Positions 18,784 to 27,250 of a stretch of DNA of 64,000 bases are shown piece after piece. The translations under genes were made by a program, and so were the position numbers. How positions within the stretch are numbered: the stretch's first letter is position 1; each line of letters starts with the position of its first letter. Under the pieces are notes generated by a model. That model ran no database searches, had not been told where the DNA came from, and saw only the letters and a program-made list of their open reading frames with translations. The DNA lies in contig JAHHHP010000004.1 of assembly GCA_019359275.1 (NCBI GenBank), positions 62,001 to 126,000 of the forward strand. Reading direction: 5' to 3'. The DNA comes from Myxacorys chilensis ATA2-1-KO14 (GTDB lineage Bacteria > Cyanobacteriota > Cyanobacteriia > Leptolyngbyales > Leptolyngbyaceae).

Positions 18784-19650
18784 CTAGGGAGCAGCCGACA
18801 ACATCGCACTCCTCAAGCGAGGAAGTAGTAACTCTACATAGGATGCCCATCCAATTACGATGGATTGATGATGAGCTAAAGTTTCTAAATTAATTTGATC
18901 AGGTGCATAGCTGATCGGTTGCCCGTCTAAATCGCAGCAAACCAGTCCAGCGGCCTGCGCGATCGCAATGGAGGCGACCGTATCCCAAACCTTCACTCGC
19001 TTGTTGAAATACACATACAACTCTGCCTCTCCTAACGCGGCACTCACGACTTTTAATCCAAAGCTGCCCGGAGCGCGCACAAATTCAATTTCTGGAATGG
19101 CTTGACTAAGCAAACTTCCAAAGTTAGCAAAATCGATTTCTCCAATCATTACTCTAGGACGATCGAACCGAGAGGATGCTACAGGATTCAGCAACTTAGG
19201 ATCAGCATCCCCTTGAGTACGCCAAATTCCTGATTCTGGTGTACTGTGATACATCAGGTCATACTCCGGAGCATAAATCCATCCAGCGCTTGGCGTTGCT
19301 GACCCCGGAGAACTCGCACTCTTCTCTAAAACGCCAACTAAGACTGAATAGTTGCGATCGCCCTGAATAAAATCTTTGGTTCCGTCCAACGGATCAATAC
19401 ACCAAAGGCGCTGATTTTGCTGAAAGTAAGGTCTTGAGGTGGGATTCTCCTCTGAAACAATGTAATCTTGAGGAAAAAGGGTAGTGAATTGTTCGGTGAG
19501 TTTGCGATCAAGAGCCTGATCAACGCTCGTGACAAAATCATCAGGACCCTTTTCAGAAACGTCAAACGTTTGGGTTGCAAGATATTTTGCGTGTTGTCCG
19601 CAAGCTCGAACAATGCGGCGGATCTCAGTATCTAACAATAAGTCAACCAT
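18784..19650 (-). CDS. cysQ: 3'(2'),5'-bisphosphate nucleotidase / inositol-phosphatase family (CysQ-like)
   Basis: A 288-residue protein of the lithium-sensitive phosphatase superfamily. The metal-binding motifs are complete: VSEENP (Glu), LWCIDPLDGTKDFI (the DPLDGT motif) and KVWDTVASIAIAQAAG (WDxxA). In cyanobacteria, proteins like this remove the 3'-phosphate from PAP/PAPS-type nucleotides and belong with sulfate assimilation; an inositol-phosphatase activity cannot be excluded. The insert with SPGSATPSAGWIYAPE is as seen in CysQ-type members. It lies alone between the Crp-type gene and ycf35. Confidence 0.82.
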   Translation of the reverse strand: MVDLLLDTEIRRIVRACGQHAKYLATQTFDVSEKGPDDFVTSVDQALDRKLTEQFTTLFPQDYIVSEENPTSRPYFQQNQRLWCIDPLDGTKDFIQGDRNYSVLVGVLEKSASSPGSATPSAGWIYAPEYDLMYHSTPESGIWRTQGDADPKLLNPVASSRFDRPRVMIGEIDFANFGSLLSQAIPEIEFVRAPGSFGLKVVSAALGEAELYVYFNKRVKVWDTVASIAIAQAAGLVCCDLDGQPISYAPDQINLETLAHHQSIVIGWASYVELLLPRLRSAMLSAAP

Positions 19651-19682
19651 AGCGAATCCTCACAGCAGTGCCATTTTGACAC

Positions 19683-19711
19683 AAAAAACGGGCTAACTCT
19701 AAGTTAACCCG
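19683..19711 (-). terminator. Rho-independent terminator of ycf35
   Basis: Read on the minus strand, CGGGTTAAC and GTTAGCCCG form a 9-bp stem with one G-U pair and a 5-base loop, followed by six Ts (complement of 19683-19688). It begins 24 bp after the ycf35 stop. Confidence 0.9.
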
Positions 19712-19735
19712 CCAGCTTGGGAACGCGCAGAGAAA

Positions 19736-20089
19736 CTACTTCTGAACAACCAACTTGACGTTGGCGTTTTGCAATCCGGGGCGCTTCACTTCCGCCAAGG
19801 TCTTGTTCACAGCGTACTTCTGGTTAATCGAGTTGATCAATTCGGTCTGGTTGTGCTTCTTAGCAACACCCCAGAGGTCAGCAATCAAGTCGAAAGAACC
19901 ATCTGCGTTGCGAGACCACCCCAAATCGTATTCGCCTTCGAGGACAGCAACAATGTCAGCGCGAACACGCTGTCCGTTGTAGCCACGAACATCAGCGTCA
20001 GTCCTGGTGGAAATACCCAAGTCACGCAGAGAGGACGTAAGGATTTCGGATTCAGTAATCTTGGTGCGTAGAGTGCTAAAGTGAGACAT
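19736..20089 (-). CDS. ycf35: Ycf35 (DUF1257) protein
   Basis: A 117-residue protein starting at the ATG at 20089, preceded by GGAGG 8 bases away; a longer open frame reaching 20272 has no support. The sequence MSHFSTLRTKITESEILTSS, then DLGWSRNADGSFDLIADLWG and QKYAVNKTL, is the plastid/cyanobacterial Ycf35 family (DUF1257). Its biochemical role is not settled. It follows ycf46 in the same direction, with a 154-bp leader between, and has its own strong terminator. Confidence 0.9.
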   Translation of the reverse strand: MSHFSTLRTKITESEILTSSLRDLGISTRTDADVRGYNGQRVRADIVAVLEGEYDLGWSRNADGSFDLIADLWGVAKKHNQTELINSINQKYAVNKTLAEVKRPGLQNANVKLVVQK

Positions 20090-20243
20090 TAGGGTTTCCT
20101 CCGTGGAAAGTTGAATACAACGACAACGTTTTGCTTGTTGAGAATCGCAATCAGCGTTCAGTGGAAACCTGAAGCCTAATTGCTTGTTTGGCTGCTGGCA
20201 TATGAAACCAGCCTTTCCTCCTGTTGGGAGCAGGAGAAAGCTT

Positions 20244-21752
20244 TTAGAACTCAAGTCGCTGATACTCAGCAACTGAGGACGCTGCAGGTCGCGCTCGCTG
20301 CCTAGCCCAGTCCCGTAGGGCCGTTACCTGCTCGGTCATTGTCTTGGATAGCGGCATCGTGGCTCGACACGCCGCAATAATATCCAGTTGGGTAAACTCG
20401 CGGTCTTGAGCAAAAGCGTCATACATCGCAGCGACTAACGCTTGCTCAATCTCTGCCCCCGAAAAGCCGTCACATACATTAGCTAGCTGATCTAAATCAA
20501 AGCGAGTAATGTCTCGGCGACGCTTCACAAGGTGAATGTTAAAAATCTCTTTGCGCTCTTCGGCGGTTGGCAAATCAACGAAGAAGATTTCGTCAAAGCG
20601 CCCCTTCCTCAGAAATTCGCCCGGAAGCCGCTCGACTCGGTTCGCGGTTGCCATCACGAAAACAGGAGATGTTTTCTCTTGCATCCAGGTGAGGAAGGAA
20701 CCGAAGATCCGGCTAGATGTTCCACCATCTGAGTCGGATGACCCAGTACTGCCTGCAAACGCTTTATCCATCTCATCAATGAAGAGGATAGCTGGGGAGA
20801 TCGACTCAGCCGTTTTTAGGGCATTCCGTAAATTCGCTTCGGAGCGGCCCACCATTGACCCGTCATACACTCGACCCATATCAAGCCGAATTAATGGTAG
20901 TCCCCATAGGCGAGAAGTGGTTTTCGCAATCAAGGATTTACCACACCCTGGAACTCCTAAAATCAGCATTCCTTTTGGCTGAGGCAACCCATACTCGCGC
21001 GCGCGCTCAGTGAAGGCATTGGAGCGCTGCTTGAGCCAACGCTTTAACTCCTCCAAACCACCGACCGATTCAATCGTCTCATCCTCCTCCATGAACTCTA
21101 GGATGCCGTTGCGACGAATAAGCTGCTTCTTCTCGGATAGAACAATGTCAACCTCTTCTTCGGTCAAGCGCCCGGTGGTGACATACGCCTTGCGATAAAC
21201 TTTCTCCGCTTCGTCACGAGTTAAACCTAGTGCTGCTTTCAAAAGCTTTTCGCGTGTCTCCGTTGTGATTCGACGGGCGCGGGTCAGATCGAGTTGACTT
21301 GTCAGGACTTGATCGAGTTCTGACATATTGGGCATTGCAAAATCGATGACCACCACCTCTTTCTCAAGCTCAATTGGAACTTCTTGAACCGGAGACATCA
21401 ACAGGATCGACTTCTGAGTCCCTTTGAAGCTTGCGATCGCGTCACGCAACCACCGCTTTACTGCGGGAGAATCAATGAAAGGATGCAAATCCTTGAAAAC
21501 AAAGAGTCCAGGCTCTCTTTGTCTCATCACCCACTCAATCGCAGCTTCAGGAGAAACCGTGTTGTGCTGGGTAACATTGCGAGGCTGTCCGTACTCAACA
21601 ATGCCGTGAGTGACAGTCCACAAAAAGACTCGACGGTGGGGCTTGGCTTGTGCGATCGCGGAGATCGTTTGCTCTGCCCGCTCCTCTTCGGAGGTCACTA
21701 GATAAATTAGAGGATATTGAGCCTGTACGAGAATATTTAGCTCTTCTTGCAT
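20244..21752 (-). CDS. ycf46: Ycf46-type AAA ATPase
   Basis: A 502-residue AAA protein from the ATG at 21752; the first in-frame ATG at 21800 adds 16 non-conserved residues. The N-terminal domain (QEELNILVQAQYPLIYLVTS) is typical of Ycf46. The AAA module has Walker A (LGVPGCGKSLIAK, about 270), Walker B (ILFIDEMDKAFAGS) and an arginine-finger region (GEFLRKGRFDEIFF). Family members are found in red-algal plastids and cyanobacteria. A Synechocystis homologue has been linked to CO2 use and photosynthesis regulation. The partner or substrate is unknown. Confidence 0.92.
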   Translation of the reverse strand: MQEELNILVQAQYPLIYLVTSEEERAEQTISAIAQAKPHRRVFLWTVTHGIVEYGQPRNVTQHNTVSPEAAIEWVMRQREPGLFVFKDLHPFIDSPAVKRWLRDAIASFKGTQKSILLMSPVQEVPIELEKEVVVIDFAMPNMSELDQVLTSQLDLTRARRITTETREKLLKAALGLTRDEAEKVYRKAYVTTGRLTEEEVDIVLSEKKQLIRRNGILEFMEEDETIESVGGLEELKRWLKQRSNAFTERAREYGLPQPKGMLILGVPGCGKSLIAKTTSRLWGLPLIRLDMGRVYDGSMVGRSEANLRNALKTAESISPAILFIDEMDKAFAGSTGSSDSDGGTSSRIFGSFLTWMQEKTSPVFVMATANRVERLPGEFLRKGRFDEIFFVDLPTAEERKEIFNIHLVKRRRDITRFDLDQLANVCDGFSGAEIEQALVAAMYDAFAQDREFTQLDIIAACRATMPLSKTMTEQVTALRDWARQRARPAASSVAEYQRLEF

Positions 21753-21849
21753 AACCACTGACCTACCTGAAACGGTGCAGAAAAATAACCAGCTTCCCAA
21801 TCCAACATTGTGAAGACTTTAACTAATCACTTAACCAAAGTTAGCAACC

Positions 21850-22197
21850 TTAACAGGGAACCAACGTCTCCTGGTTGGAGGACTCACTTGATGCACCAAC
21901 CTGAACTTTCGCAACAGGAAAACTTTCCTCTACTAAGACTTCAGATGGCTGACCAAGCGGTGCCAACTCACCGTCCCGCAAGACAACAGGGGTCGTGCAT
22001 CCGGGACAGTTGTAAATTCGATGCGCTTGTCCATGAGCCTCTTCCACTTGCTCCACTACATCGGGATGAGTTAGATAGAAGATGAGCGCCTTCTCCGCAA
22101 GGGTTGACATTGCTTCGGAGGCAACTGCTGCTCCAATTTTTAATTGGCGGTGCAGTTCTGGTGGAAGATACAACGTAACTTTCTGCTTGTCTTGCAT
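21850..22197 (-). CDS. Ribbon-helix-helix DNA-binding-type protein with CPGC motif
   Basis: A 115-residue protein from the ATG at 22197, with GAAAGAGAT upstream; the frame runs on to 22284 without further family likeness. The N-terminal KVTLYLPPELHRQLKIGAAV is a ribbon-helix-helix DNA-binding motif. Residues 60-80 contain YNCPGCTTPVVLRDGELAP, a CxxC pair that could bind metal or be redox-active, and a third cysteine is the final residue. It may be a small transcription factor or the antitoxin-like half of a pair, but no toxin gene is adjacent. It is divergent from the lipoprotein gene, 109 bp away. Confidence 0.68.
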   Translation of the reverse strand: MQDKQKVTLYLPPELHRQLKIGAAVASEAMSTLAEKALIFYLTHPDVVEQVEEAHGQAHRIYNCPGCTTPVVLRDGELAPLGQPSEVLVEESFPVAKVQVGASSESSNQETLVPC

Positions 22198-22306
22198 ATC
22201 TCTTTCAGTCGTTTTACCCGGGTATGTAAGAACAATATCTAGGGAATCTTGGACTGTCAAGCCAGGAAACCAGCATGACAGCAATATTGTTACAATCCTT
22301 TACAAA

Positions 22307-22927
22307 ATGGATCGATTTAATTGGAATTGGAGATCAGAACAAGACGTTAGACAGATGTTAAGAAGAACAGCATGGGGAGCATGTTTAGCGATCGCGCTGT
22401 TTGGCTGCCGCTCCTCTGATGGGCTACCGGACCGATGGGAAACGTATCGAAATATTCGTTATGGATTCGAGTTCCCTTATCCTGCTGGATGGCAAGCGGT
22501 TGATTCACCAGAGAATCGAGATGGTGCTGCCTTCAGAAACCCTCAAAATCAACAAGTCGAGATTCGTGGATGGGCAAGCTTTCTTCGAGTCCCCAAAAAT
22601 TCTGGAGCAGCAGCGCCTAAATTGGCTCCATCACCAACTTCATCTATTCGTCCAGCGAAACCTCTTTCTTCTAAAGCTCGTCCGACTCAGGTTCCTTCTC
22701 AACGTTCGAGCAGTCTACCTCCTGCAAATTTCACAACTGAACAAGGCATTCAAGGGAGGCTGCAAGCTAACATTGAAGCTCAAACGAGTTCTCTTACGCT
22801 TGTTCTAACTCACGACAATGTCCAGTACTATTTGCGGGGAAGCGCTCCAAGTCAGCAGTTTGATGTGTACTATCGGTTCTTCAATTACGTGGCGCGTCGC
22901 TATCGAATTCCAATGAACCGAAATTAA
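22307..22927 (+). CDS. Putative lipoprotein, PsbP-like region
   Basis: About 206 residues from the ATG at 22307; an ATG at 22355 would also give a complete signal peptide. RRTAWGACLAIALFGC ends in a lipobox-like LFGC, so it is probably lipid-anchored. The mature part starts with YRNIRYGFEFPYPAGWQAVD, which resembles the opening of PsbP-type domains in cyanobacterial lipoproteins, but this is a weak likeness. The middle is rich in Pro, Ser and Ala (residues 115-150), a flexible linker. The function is unknown. Confidence 0.62.
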   Translation: MDRFNWNWRSEQDVRQMLRRTAWGACLAIALFGCRSSDGLPDRWETYRNIRYGFEFPYPAGWQAVDSPENRDGAAFRNPQNQQVEIRGWASFLRVPKNSGAAAPKLAPSPTSSIRPAKPLSSKARPTQVPSQRSSSLPPANFTTEQGIQGRLQANIEAQTSSLTLVLTHDNVQYYLRGSAPSQQFDVYYRFFNYVARRYRIPMNRN

Positions 22928-23040
22928 GCTCAACCGTCTTAAAAATTCAAAAGTAGGGCACAGAAACATCTCCTTGCTAGACTCCGTTCAATGTTAGAGG
23001 TAGGATTCTGACTCATACTTTTCTCAAGGGTTAGACTGCA

Positions 23041-23811
23041 ATGCTGGCAAAAAGAATCTTGCCTTGCCTAGATGTGAAAGCAGGACGGGTTGTGAAGGGC
23101 ATAAATTTTGTTGATTTACGGGATGCTGGCGACCCAGTTGAGCTTGCTCAGGTTTATAACGAGGCGGGGGCAGATGAATTAGTCTTCTTAGATATCACCG
23201 CAACGCATGAAGACCGCGATGTTATTTACGATGTGGTTTATAAAACGGCAGAACAGGTCTTCATTCCACTAACGGTTGGGGGTGGAGTTTACAGCTTAGA
23301 CGTGATTAAAAAATTGCTGCGGGCTGGAGCCGATAAGGTCAGCATTAATTCGGCGGCAGTGCGTGACCCCGATTTTATCAGTCAGGCGAGTCGGCGGTTT
23401 GGCAATCAGTGTATTGTGGTCGCGATCGATGCGAGACGACGCCCAGATCCGACCAATCCGGGCTGGGATGTCTATGTACGGGGTGGACGAGAGAATACGG
23501 GAATTGATGCGATCGCGTGGGCGAAAACCGTAGAACAACGGGGAGCCGGAGAACTACTCGTGACGAGTATGGATGCGGACGGAACGAAAGCAGGATATGA
23601 CCTTAGTTTGACGCGCGCGATCGCTCAAGAAGTGCAAATTCCTGTCATTGCATCGGGAGGCGCAGGAACCTGTGAACACATTTACGATGCTTTAACGGAC
23701 GGAAAAGCCGAAGCTGCACTGTTAGCATCACTGCTTCATTACAGTGAACTAACGGTTTCTCAAATTAAGACATTCTTAAAAGAACGTAACGTTCTAATTC
23801 GCGATATTTAG
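23041..23811 (+). CDS. hisF: Imidazole glycerol phosphate synthase subunit HisF
   Basis: A 256-residue TIM-barrel protein. [19 protein letters not shown] carries the catalytic Asp11, and [10 protein letters not shown] carries Asp130. [20 protein letters not shown] and [17 protein letters not shown] are the phosphate-binding loops. HisF uses ammonia delivered by HisH to convert PRFAR to imidazole glycerol phosphate and AICAR in histidine and purine metabolism. hisH is not next to it, as is common in cyanobacteria, where his genes are scattered. Length and start match the family. Confidence 0.96.
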   Translation: MLAKRILPCLDVKAGRVVKGINFVDLRDAGDPVELAQVYNEAGADELVFLDITATHEDRDVIYDVVYKTAEQVFIPLTVGGGVYSLDVIKKLLRAGADKVSINSAAVRDPDFISQASRRFGNQCIVVAIDARRRPDPTNPGWDVYVRGGRENTGIDAIAWAKTVEQRGAGELLVTSMDADGTKAGYDLSLTRAIAQEVQIPVIASGGAGTCEHIYDALTDGKAEAALLASLLHYSELTVSQIKTFLKERNVLIRDI

Positions 23812-23942
23812 CTGAAAACTTCGCTCCTAGAGGCGCGTAGCCACTTCATGCCGTTTTTGGCAAGTACTATGATAGGGATCTATGCTGTTTACATAGCTAG
23901 ACAGAGTCAATTTGTCTAAATATCTGTTAAGATATGTAAATT

Positions 23943-24278
23943 ATGACGATACCCATTCTAATTATTGCGGTCGGTCTCGTTGCTTGGTCACTGCATCTAA
24001 TGCAAGAAGCAGTTGAGCAGAGACAATTCTCTCTGATGTTGGCTGGCACGCTAGTTGCAGCAGCGGCAGCGGCAATGGTTAGCGTTTATTTTCTGATGGG
24101 AAATTGCATGGGATATCTCACTCGGATTCCCCACGATATCGCCTATAATCAGGCCACTTACGAATCGGTTGTACAGTATTTGCGAGAGCAGGAATTACAA
24201 GACGCTAAAATTTATCTAAGCGACTCTTCAACTCCGTCAATGTCTTCCATTAAAAAGCTTGATCGTTCTGTTCACTAA
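23943..24278 (+). CDS. Small two-helix membrane protein
   Basis: A 111-residue protein with two hydrophobic segments (IPILIIAVGLVAWSLHLM, 3-20, and LMLAGTLVAAAAAAMVSVYFL, 31-51) and a soluble C-terminus with conserved-looking YLTRIPHDIAYNQATYE. I do not recognise a characterised family. It sits between hisF and rca. A strong hairpin follows its stop, so it is probably not simply co-transcribed with rca. Confidence 0.6.
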   Translation: MTIPILIIAVGLVAWSLHLMQEAVEQRQFSLMLAGTLVAAAAAAMVSVYFLMGNCMGYLTRIPHDIAYNQATYESVVQYLREQELQDAKIYLSDSSTPSMSSIKKLDRSVH

Positions 24279-24310
24279 GATTCGTTATTATCAGATTTAG
24301 CCTTTTATTG

Positions 24311-24345
24311 AAGCAGGGTAAGCCGTCCTTACCCTGCTTTGTTCT
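24311..24345 (+). terminator. Strong hairpin just upstream of rca
   Basis: AAGCAGGGTAAG (24311-24322) pairs perfectly with 24328-24339, a 12-bp stem with a 5-base loop, followed by TGTTCTTCTT. It ends the small membrane protein gene and lies only 21 bp before the rca start. Confidence 0.85.
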
Positions 24346-24360
24346 TCTTAAGTGGTTCCT

Positions 24361-25692
24361 ATGAGTTATTACATCGCTCCTCGCTTCTTAGATAAATTGT
24401 CGATCCACATTACAAAGAATTATTTGAATTTGCCTAATGTAAAAGTGCCACTCATTTTGGGAGTCCACGGGCGCAAAGGCGAAGGAAAGTCTTTTCAGTG
24501 CGATCTGGTGTTTGAGCAAATGGGCATAGAAGCGGTTTACATGTCGGCAGGGGAGTTAGAAAGTCCTGATGCTGGTGATCCGGCGCGTTTGGTGCGACTG
24601 CGATATATAGAAGCGGGTGAACTGGTGAAGGTGCGCGGCAAGATGGCGGTTCTGATTATCAATGATATTGACGCCGGTATGGGACGAGTGGATCAATTCA
24701 CGCAATATACCGTGAACACTCAACTGGTTCATGGCACGTTAATGAACATTGCCGACAATCCAACCAACGTCCAGCTTCCTGGAAGTTACAACACCGATCC
24801 AACGCAGCGCATCCCGATCATCGTGACGGGAAATGACTTAGCGACGTTGTACGCTCCACTCGTTCGAGATGGGCGAATGGACAAGTTTTATTGGGAACCT
24901 GATCGCGCCGATCGCATTGGAATTGTGAGTGGCATTTTTGAGGTCGATCAGGTTGCTCACAGAGATGTTGAGAAACTGGTCGATACGTTTCCGGAACAAG
25001 CGATCGACTTCTACGGGGCACTGCGATCGCGGCTCTACGATGAGCAAGTTCAACAGCTAATTCAAGAAGTTGGCGTGAATCAAATTTCTCAGCGCGTGGT
25101 CAACAGCAAACAAGCGCCGCCAGAATTCCATAAACCCGATTTTAGTTTGCCTCACCTGATCGAAGTAGGTCAAGCGTTGGTACGCGAACAGAAGCGTCTA
25201 CAAGAATTGCGCCTTGTTCAGGAATACAATCAAACGATCGGCAATCGTGGACTAGGTGAGATTAACATGGTGGCTCAGCGCTCTGAGTCGACGAAACCTT
25301 CAGCACCTTCCGGGTCGACACCAAAACCCGCAAATAGCGAAAAGCGCAACTTTGGAGGAACCGCTCCAACAAATCCCACTTCCACTGCAAGCTATAACGG
25401 ACAATCTTCTGGTACTCGTCTGAGTCCAGAACTTGTTAGTCAAGTGAATCAGATTTTAGGACAAGGGTTACGGCTAGGCATTGAGTACGTTGATGAACGT
25501 CGATTTCGGATAAATTCGTGGAACTGTTACGGCATGTTTCAAGATGATGGGGCGGGCGCATTATCGGCTCTCGAAGCGTGTCTTGGCGAACATGAGGCTA
25601 ATTATGTGCGTTTGGTCGGCATCAACTTTAGCGATCGGCGTAGAGTGGTAGAAACGATTGTTCATCGTCCGATGGGTAAAGCAGCCCACTAG
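24361..25692 (+). CDS. rca: Rubisco activase (Rca) with C-terminal small-subunit-like (SSUL) domain
   Basis: A 443-residue protein starting at the ATG at 24361 (an in-frame GTG at 24352 is less likely). The AAA module begins MSYYIAPRFLDKLSIHITKN. Walker A is GVHGRKGEGKS (about 35-44) and Walker B is VLIINDIDAG (about 97-104); NPTNVQLPGSYN is highly typical of Rca. A Ser/Pro/Asn-rich linker (about 300-352) leads to an SSUL domain (353-443, RLSPELVSQVNQILGQGLRL to YVRLVGINFSDRRRVVETIV) like the ones in the carboxysome scaffold CcmM. Known Rca proteins remove inhibitory sugar phosphates from Rubisco using ATP, and the SSUL domain tethers them to Rubisco in carboxysomes. Cysteines 389 and 407 have the CcmM-type spacing. 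No rbc genes are near. Confidence 0.95.
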   Translation: MSYYIAPRFLDKLSIHITKNYLNLPNVKVPLILGVHGRKGEGKSFQCDLVFEQMGIEAVYMSAGELESPDAGDPARLVRLRYIEAGELVKVRGKMAVLIINDIDAGMGRVDQFTQYTVNTQLVHGTLMNIADNPTNVQLPGSYNTDPTQRIPIIVTGNDLATLYAPLVRDGRMDKFYWEPDRADRIGIVSGIFEVDQVAHRDVEKLVDTFPEQAIDFYGALRSRLYDEQVQQLIQEVGVNQISQRVVNSKQAPPEFHKPDFSLPHLIEVGQALVREQKRLQELRLVQEYNQTIGNRGLGEINMVAQRSESTKPSAPSGSTPKPANSEKRNFGGTAPTNPTSTASYNGQSSGTRLSPELVSQVNQILGQGLRLGIEYVDERRFRINSWNCYGMFQDDGAGALSALEACLGEHEANYVRLVGINFSDRRRVVETIVHRPMGKAAH

Positions 25693-25737
25693 GAAACTTG
25701 TCAAAGCTGGCTGATTCTTAAAACTTGGAGATGAGTT

Positions 25738-26316
25738 ATGACTCAAGCCAAACCTCGGTTTTCAACGTTTGAGGAATATTTAACTTACGATGATGCAGAC
25801 AACAGCCGCTATGAACTGATTGACGGGGAGCTAGTTGAATTGCCACCAGAATCAGAACCGAACGATTGGATTGCTTTAAACCTGCGCGATGTTCTAATTC
25901 AACTCGTAAACCGTCGATTGGTACGACTTCATAATTGTGAGATTCAAGTTCCCGTATTGAAAAAGGGTGACGCTCAAAATCGCTATCCTGATTTGGTTGT
26001 TCTTCGAGAAGAGCATTTAGCACTCACGCAAAAGCGACTCACGATCAAGCTTGACATGCCGCCACCACAGTTGGTTATGGAAGTTGTAAGTCCAGGGCGA
26101 CAGAATCGAGAACGCGATTATGAGCGCAAGCGCGACCAATATTGCCGAATCGGGATTCCTGAATATTGGATCATTAATCCTGAGCAGAAAACCGTTCTGG
26201 TCTTGACGTTGGAGGGCGACGTTTATGTTGAAGTCGGTCAGTTTCGAGGAAACAGCCCTATCATTTCACCACTGTTCTCCAATTTAGCGATCGCGCCTGA
26301 ACAGGTCTTCGAGTAA
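25738..26316 (+). CDS. Uma2-family (DUF820) endonuclease-fold protein
   Basis: A 192-residue protein. The family signature is plain: RFSTFEEYLTYDDADNSRYE, LIDGELVELPPESEPN, RYPDLVVLREEHLA and PPQLVMEVVSPGRQNRERDY, with the PD-(D/E)XK-like acidic residues and EYWIINPEQKTVLVL. The Uma2 family is greatly expanded in cyanobacteria, and many members are thought to be restriction-endonuclease-like. There is no toxin-antitoxin or transposon partner here. Its stop codon directly abuts the stop of the convergent hydrolase-like gene, with no spacer. Confidence 0.9.
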   Translation: MTQAKPRFSTFEEYLTYDDADNSRYELIDGELVELPPESEPNDWIALNLRDVLIQLVNRRLVRLHNCEIQVPVLKKGDAQNRYPDLVVLREEHLALTQKRLTIKLDMPPPQLVMEVVSPGRQNRERDYERKRDQYCRIGIPEYWIINPEQKTVLVLTLEGDVYVEVGQFRGNSPIISPLFSNLAIAPEQVFE

Positions 26317-27249
26317 TTATTGCAAGACTTGAATGAATGGCGCAATCGCCTTTACAAATGCCTCCGTCGATTCGTAAGGCAACACATTCCGCCCCTCAAT
26401 TTTTACGCCTTGAGCATTCGGAAATGCTTCTAAGTATTCTTCTAATCGCTGATCCAGGCTTTCAGGCTTGCCTTCTTGACTGATGCTAGTTGCTTGATTG
26501 CCTAACACAATTAGAGTGGGCTGGTGAATTTGTGCAACTCGATCCGTGTAATCTTGCCGCCAGAAGCTAGAGAGAAACGAGAAAACTGCATGACGACTAT
26601 CAAGATCACTTGCTCCAGCCTGCAACATGTTGAGCCAATTAGAATCGACTTGAGTTTCGTGAGCAAAGAGTTGACGAACTGAGAATCGTTGAAGAAACTG
26701 CGATCTCCGTGCGTAGCGATAAAACGCACTGCCCAAGGGTGAATTGAACAAGTTCCAGGCGATGCGATGTTGCAGGTCAGAGGTATCTCGTGTAACCAAC
26801 GTCCACGCGGGCGGGCCGCTTAAGATCACACCCTTCACTAAATCGGGTTGCAGCGTTACTAGATCAACGGCAACAGGAAACAATGCACCTTGCGCCACTA
26901 AGACACACGGCGTTTTTACAACCGTTTGCAGAAAGAATTGCAGTTGTTTTGCCCAGTCGATTGGATGATAGGCGACACGCGGCATATCGCTTTCGCCACA
27001 TCCCAGTAAATCGGGATTGTAAATTGGGTTGCGATGTCCTGACTCGATCCAAGTTTGGTTAAAGCGTTGCCAAAAGCCGCGAGACAGCCCAACCCCAATT
27101 GGGTGGATTAGCACTAATGGAACGCCTTGTCCTTCGTTCAGTACATCGTAGGCACAGCGATATCCATTCCAGGTGTAAAACTGTGTTGCGGTTCCGTCTG
27201 TGTTGCGCTCTGCGCCCGTCGCAAACTGTTGCATACTTTGCCTCATCAC
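26317..27249 (-). CDS. Alpha/beta-hydrolase fold protein lacking catalytic residues
   Basis: A 310-residue protein with the fold of an alpha/beta hydrolase: VPLVLIHPIGVGLSRGFWQR (oxyanion region), NPDLLGCGESDMP and a C-terminal PTLIVLGNQATSISQ strand. The nucleophile elbow, normally G-x-S-x-G, reads A-Q-G-A-L (residues 119-123), with glycine in place of serine. The region that normally supplies the histidine reads GRNVLPYE, with valine where the family has His. It is therefore probably a non-catalytic member, perhaps a binding or scaffold protein. It is convergent with the Uma2 gene and co-directional with the downstream-coordinate 2H phosphoesterase gene, whose stop is 1 bp from its start. 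Confidence 0.83.
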   Translation of the reverse strand: MMRQSMQQFATGAERNTDGTATQFYTWNGYRCAYDVLNEGQGVPLVLIHPIGVGLSRGFWQRFNQTWIESGHRNPIYNPDLLGCGESDMPRVAYHPIDWAKQLQFFLQTVVKTPCVLVAQGALFPVAVDLVTLQPDLVKGVILSGPPAWTLVTRDTSDLQHRIAWNLFNSPLGSAFYRYARRSQFLQRFSVRQLFAHETQVDSNWLNMLQAGASDLDSRHAVFSFLSSFWRQDYTDRVAQIHQPTLIVLGNQATSISQEGKPESLDQRLEEYLEAFPNAQGVKIEGRNVLPYESTEAFVKAIAPFIQVLQ

Positions 27250-27250
27250 T

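Noticed and set aside
25738-26316. Uma2 gene as part of a mobile element
   Set aside because: No inverted repeats, target duplication or transposase nearby, and the family is commonly chromosomal in cyanobacteria.
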